Source of the DNA: Streptomyces sp. H39-S7
GTDB lineage: Bacteria > Actinomycetota > Actinomycetes > Streptomycetales > Streptomycetaceae
Assembly: GCF_027158205.1 (NCBI RefSeq)
Contig: NZ_JAPVLU010000040.1
Coordinates: 29,181-93,180, forward strand
Length of the DNA: 64,000 nucleotides
Direction of reading: 5' to 3'
Positions within the stretch are counted from its first letter, which is position 1; every line of letters starts with the position of its first letter. A program made the translations under genes and the position numbers. This document shows, piece after piece, positions 60,716 to 64,000 of the stretch. Under the pieces are notes generated by a model. It made no database searches, was not told the DNA's origin, and was given only the letters and a program-made list of their open reading frames with translations.

Positions 60716-61528
60716 ATGGCTGAGTTTTCCGAAGGCGCACCCTGCTGGGTGGACGCGATGTTCTCCGATCTGGAGGGCGCGAAGGCCTTCTACGCCGACG
60801 TACTGGGCTGGACCTTCAGCGAGGCCAGCAGCGAGTACGGCAACTACACGCAGGCCTACTCCGACGGCAAGGCCGTCGCGGCCGTCGTGCCGCCCATGCC
60901 GGGGCAGGAGGGCCATTCGCAGTGGTGTCTCTACCTCGCCTCGCCCGACGCGGCGGCCACCGCCGAGAAGATCAAGGCGGCGGGCGGTGAGCTGCTGATG
61001 GAGCCGATGCAGGTGGGCTCCTTCGGCACGATGGCGATCGCGAAGGAGCCGAGCGGCGCGGTGTTCGGCGTCTGGCAGCCTGGCGACCACAAGGGCTTCG
61101 AGAAGGTCGGCGAGCCGGGCGCGTACTGCTGGGCCGAGTTCTTCTCGCGCGACGTGGCCAAGCCGGACGCGTTCCTTCCGCAGGTCTTCCCGTACGGGAC
61201 CCAGCAAATGGACCTCGGCGACTCCCCGGAGGCGGCCGGGATGGACTTCAAGGTCTTCAGCCTGGGCGGCCCGGAGAACCCGGTGCTGGGCCGGATGAAC
61301 ATGGGCACCGACTTCCCGCCGGAGATCCCCTCGTACGTCCAGGTCTACTTCGCCGTCCCGGACTGCGACGAGGCGATCGCGAAGACGACGAAGCACGGCG
61401 GCAAGCTCCACTTCGGTCCGATGGACAGCCCCTTCGGCCGTTTCGCGGCCGTGGCGGACCCGCAGGGCGCGGCGTTCGCCGTGATCGACGTGTCGAAGAC
61501 GGTCGGCGATATGCCGAAGTTCGCCTGA
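60716..61528 (+). CDS. Tandem VOC (glyoxalase-fold) protein
   Basis: A 270-aa protein with two vicinal-oxygen-chelate domains. The first starts PCWVDAMFSDLEGAKAFYADVLGWTF (about 9-34), and the second YCWAEFFSRDVAKPDAFLPQVFPYG (about 136-160). Related proteins are annotated as hydroxylases, but function is not established. It is monocistronic, with a hairpin after the stop. The ATG at 60716 has AAAGGAG upstream. Confidence 0.85.
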   Translation: MAEFSEGAPCWVDAMFSDLEGAKAFYADVLGWTFSEASSEYGNYTQAYSDGKAVAAVVPPMPGQEGHSQWCLYLASPDAAATAEKIKAAGGELLMEPMQVGSFGTMAIAKEPSGAVFGVWQPGDHKGFEKVGEPGAYCWAEFFSRDVAKPDAFLPQVFPYGTQQMDLGDSPEAAGMDFKVFSLGGPENPVLGRMNMGTDFPPEIPSYVQVYFAVPDCDEAIAKTTKHGGKLHFGPMDSPFGRFAAVADPQGAAFAVIDVSKTVGDMPKFA

Positions 61529-61546
61529 CGGGCACAGACCGGCCGA

Positions 61547-61582
61547 GGGGCGGGCCCCGGGACACTCCCGGCGCTCCGCCCC
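61547..61582 (+). terminator. Terminator after the VOC gene
   Basis: GGGGCGG/CCGCCCC encloses an inner CCGGGA/TCCCGG stem, beginning 18 nt past the stop. Confidence 0.65.
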
Positions 61583-61689
61583 GGGCCGAGGAACCGCGTG
61601 GTCGCTCCCATGTCGCGGAGAGCAGTCGTAAGGCCCAAACTGGAAGGAGCGCTTTCCGGCGCCAACGGCGGCCCCGACAAGGAGGAACA

Positions 61690-62055
61690 ATGACGGCGAC
61701 GACGCGGAACGAGGCTCCTGTCGTCATCGAAGGCGGCGGCGTGGAGCTGCGCAAGCAGGATCTCGGGGGAGACATGTCGGTCGCGTTCGTGCGGCTTCCG
61801 CAGGGTGCGGACATGGCGCCGACCCTCAAGGGTCTGCCGGGCGATCTCTGCCAGTGCCCGCACTGGGGGTACCTGCTCAAGGGGCGGTTGAAGATGCGCA
61901 CGCCGCACGGGGACGACATCTACGAGGCCGGGCAGGCCTTCTACTGGGCGCCGGGGCACGCCCCGGAAGCACTCGACGACTGCGAGTACATCGACTTCTC
62001 GCCCACGAAGGAGTTCACCGTGGTCCTGGACCACATCAAAGCGCAGGGTGGATAA
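61690..62055 (+). CDS. Small cupin-domain protein
   Basis: A 121-aa single-domain cupin. LKGLPGDLCQCPHWGYLLKGRLKMRT corresponds to the first cupin motif and DDIYEAGQAFYWAPGHAPEAL to the second; several usual metal ligands are present (His in CPHWG, His in PGHAP). Enzymatic role unknown. The ATG at 61690 follows AAGGAGG. Confidence 0.8.
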   Translation: MTATTRNEAPVVIEGGGVELRKQDLGGDMSVAFVRLPQGADMAPTLKGLPGDLCQCPHWGYLLKGRLKMRTPHGDDIYEAGQAFYWAPGHAPEALDDCEYIDFSPTKEFTVVLDHIKAQGG

Positions 62056-62196
62056 CCTCCCCGTGAGGGGTCAGCTCTCCGGCCTGTGACCCTGCGCCTC
62101 GAAGAGGACCGCGATCGCGTGTCGTTCCGATCCGACACGCCGCCGATCAGGTGACGGTACCGGCCCGTGCCGGGCGGTACCGAAATCCTGTACTTC

Positions 62197-62805
62197 ATGA
62201 TCACGAATCGTTTCAGGCTACGCCTGGCGGGAGCCGCACTGACCTTTGGTGCCCTGCTCGCCTCCGCTACTGCGGTGGCCGCTCCGGCCGACGCCCGCTC
62301 GGCGCCCGCCGGCACCTCGGTGCAGTGCCTGGTCGCGCCGCATCCGCTGTTCGCCGCCGCGGACAGCCGGGTCAACTTCGCCAGGATCACCCCGCAGCCC
62401 TCGCTGCGTACCAACTGTGCTCCGCTCTACCGCGCGGACGGCCGCGACCCCGGCGTCATCTTCGAGGAGGGCTTCCGGCCCAAGGACGTACTCAACGGCC
62501 AGTACGACCTGGCAGCGTACGTTGACAAGAACCAGCCCTCGCCTTTCGTCTCCACGAGTTACGACCATGACCTCTACAAGCAGTGGCGGTCCGCGTACAA
62601 CTACTACATCGACGCCCCCGGCGGCATCGATGTCAACGAGACCATCGGTTACACCCACCGGTGGGCGGACCAGGTAGAAGTCGCCTTTCCCGGCGGCGTC
62701 GCCCGCACGTTCATCGTCAAGGCATGCCCGGTCGACAAGCCCACCAAGACCGAGATTCTCGACAAATGCGTCAACAACCCGCACTACGAGCCCTGGCACA
62801 ACTAG
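62197..62805 (+). CDS. Secreted pierisin/Scabin-type mono-ADP-ribosyltransferase
   Basis: A 202-aa secreted protein with a signal peptide (MITNRFRLRLAGAALTFGALL). The body carries the R-S-E catalytic layout of pierisin-like toxins: Arg79 in PLYRADGRDP, the STS motif at 119-121 in PFVSTSYD, and Gln159-Val-Glu161 in ADQVEVAFPGG. IDAPGGIDVN is also family-typical. Four cysteines (44, 74, 177, 191) could form two disulfides. Streptomycete relatives (Scabin, ScARP) transfer ADP-ribose to guanine bases or nucleosides. I use ATG 62197, since the upstream GTG would spoil the signal peptide. No immunity gene is adjacent. Confidence 0.88.
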   Translation: MITNRFRLRLAGAALTFGALLASATAVAAPADARSAPAGTSVQCLVAPHPLFAAADSRVNFARITPQPSLRTNCAPLYRADGRDPGVIFEEGFRPKDVLNGQYDLAAYVDKNQPSPFVSTSYDHDLYKQWRSAYNYYIDAPGGIDVNETIGYTHRWADQVEVAFPGGVARTFIVKACPVDKPTKTEILDKCVNNPHYEPWHN

Positions 62806-62853
62806 CGGCGTCCGCCGGGCGAGTTGTCGACGCCACGTGAAGGAACGCGTCGG

Positions 62854-62882
62854 GGGGTTGCCCATCCCGGATGGGCAACCCC
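62854..62882 (+). terminator. Terminator of the ADP-ribosyltransferase gene
   Basis: GGGGTTGCCCATCC and its complement form a perfect inverted repeat with a single-base centre, 48 nt past the stop codon. Confidence 0.75.
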
Positions 62883-63429
62883 AACGGGAAGACGAACCCG
62901 GCTACCTTCCGGATCCGGGTTCAGCGATAGAGCAACGTAGCCGATAAGGTCCGCGTCGTGCGGGCCTGAGGTGTGGCGGGACGTACTCCAACAGTCAGCC
63001 GTCGCCCGGTGCGGGTGTTGCCGTAAGCCGTGACGGTGGGCCGGGCACGAGCGCGTGTCACCGCTGGGCCAGTACACCAATCGCTGGGAGCCGGGCGACG
63101 TTCCGCCCAGCGGCGCCGCCGACGTCCCGCAAGTCCGAAGCTGGGTGTCGGGGGCCTCCTCGGTTGGCGGAAAGCCGGAGCTGACAGGCGTCCCGCCCCC
63201 CTTCCTGGGAGGGCTGTGCGATGTGGGAGCGTGAGCGGGTGAGCGAGACGATGGCCAAGACCCTGCACCACCGTGAGGCTGCTGGCCTGCGGAGGTGCAG
63301 AACCCCCGCTCGCACGGGGATGGACCCCAGCCACCTGGTCGGAACGCGCGATCAGTCGAGGCCGTGGCCCCGCCCGGCGAACCACCGTCCGAGTGATCAA
63401 CTCCGGGGCATCGTTCGAGGCCGTGCAGC
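62883..63429. other. Region without a recognisable gene
   Basis: About 550 bp between the toxin terminator and the truncated flotillin. Frames on both strands lack homology that I recognise and have mixed codon character. It may be decayed DNA joined to the flotillin fragment by a deletion. Confidence 0.4.
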
Positions 63430-64000
63430 GTGAGATCGGCATCCGAAGGTGTCCTGGAGACCTCCAAGACCGAGATGGCCAAGATCGGTCTGACCGTCGA
63501 CTCGCTGCAGATCCAGTCGATCGACGACGGAAACACCGGATACATCGCCGCGATGGCCGCACCGCACAAGGCCGCCATCCAACGGCAGGCCCAGATCGCC
63601 CAGGCGCAGGCCACCCAGGCCTCGGTCGAGGCGAAGCAGTTGGCCGCGCGGAACCAGGCCGAGTACGCCCGGCAGACCGCCGTGGTGAAGGCCGAGTACT
63701 CGGCCCAGGTCGACCGCGCGCAGGCGGAGTCCGCACAGGCCGGCCCGCTGGCGATGGCCCACGCGCAGCAGGAAGTCCTCATCGCCCAGACCGAACTGGC
63801 CCAGCGCCAGGCCGAGCTCCGGCAGCAGCAGCTGCGGGCCGAGATCGTCAAGCCCGCCGAGGCCGAGGCCGTGCGGATCCGGGTCCTGGCGGTGGCCGAG
63901 GCCGAACGGATGAAGATCCAGGCCGAGGCCGCGGCCTCGTACGACCGGGTGGCACTGGACCGGATGCTGATCGACCAACTCCCGCTGATCGTCAAGGAAG
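63430..64000 (+). pseudogene. Flotillin-like coiled-coil fragment lacking the SPFH domain (3' end off window)
   Basis: An open frame from GTG 63430 to the window edge (190 codons) encodes the middle and C-terminal parts of a flotillin: MAKIGLTVDSLQIQSIDDG, YIAAMAAPHKAAIQ, then a long Ala/Gln/Glu-rich coiled coil (QRQAELRQQQLRAEIVKPAEAEAVRIRVLA) and ASYDRVALDRMLIDQLPLI. Full-length flotillins start with a membrane hairpin and about 170 residues of SPFH domain; none of that is found upstream, where the frame stops at 63394. It is most likely an N-terminally truncated remnant. Confidence 0.75.

Overview
The window reads as a chromosomal segment of a Streptomyces or close relative. The DNA is very GC-rich with strong G/C at third codon positions, GTG starts are frequent, and there are actinomycete hallmarks: the ATP-binding/XRE-DUF5753/DUF397 trio, a Tat-exported phospholipase C, a SigB/F-type sigma factor, ROK regulators and a secreted RNase Sa homologue. 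No rRNA, tRNA, CRISPR array, prophage or intact insertion sequence was seen.

Region 1 (about 0.7-10.3 kb and 18.0-26.4 kb) is a purine-to-glyoxylate catabolic locus split in two. The first half holds a small-subunit catalase, tartronate semialdehyde reductase, hydroxypyruvate isomerase, a two-gene unit (small unknown protein plus HTH protein), OHCU decarboxylase, 5-hydroxyisourate hydrolase and urate oxidase, an 8-oxoguanine/guanine deaminase-type amidohydrolase and a purine permease. The second half holds malate synthase, a MobA-like nucleotidyltransferase, a Ser/Thr kinase, the IclR-family regulator AllR, allantoinase and allantoicase. Together they take up purines, open the urate ring, convert allantoin to glyoxylate, and channel glyoxylate to malate or glycerate. 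Two palindrome classes recur at these promoters: TTCCG-N5-(C/T)GGAA, and TTCAAC-N5-GTTGA. The second class also sits on the catalase promoter, which links H2O2 removal to H2O2-producing urate oxidase.

Region 2 (10.4-17.9 kb) interrupts the purine locus with a TMEM175-type channel, a POT peptide transporter, two GNAT acetyltransferases and a phospholipase C operon whose first gene is a degenerate endonuclease/exonuclease/phosphatase domain protein. Region 3 (26.4-29.5 kb) is disturbed: a decayed copy of the allantoicase 3' end, a 26-bp inverted repeat pair around a membrane protein gene, and a regulator trio whose ATPase gene carries a one-base frameshift.

Region 4 (29.5-42.6 kb) has a sugar ABC importer with a GH1 beta-glucosidase and divergent ROK regulator, an AIM24 protein, a secreted RNase Sa homologue, a KDPG aldolase, a P450 followed by an EPSP-synthase paralogue with an Ala at the glyphosate-sensitivity glycine, an M20 amidohydrolase and an arylamine N-acetyltransferase.

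Region 5 (42.7-56.2 kb) is an inositol locus: six leftward catabolic genes in which every junction overlaps by 4 nt, a divergent GntR regulator, and a rightward importer with two tandem binding proteins, a permease, an ATPase, a ROK kinase and a membrane-anchored unknown protein. Region 6 (56.2-62.8 kb) is stress-related: DUF6296, a small basic protein, a large KatE-type catalase, a SigB/F-type sigma factor, VOC and cupin proteins, and a secreted pierisin/Scabin-type ADP-ribosyltransferase. The window ends in a flotillin coding sequence that lacks its N-terminal SPFH half.
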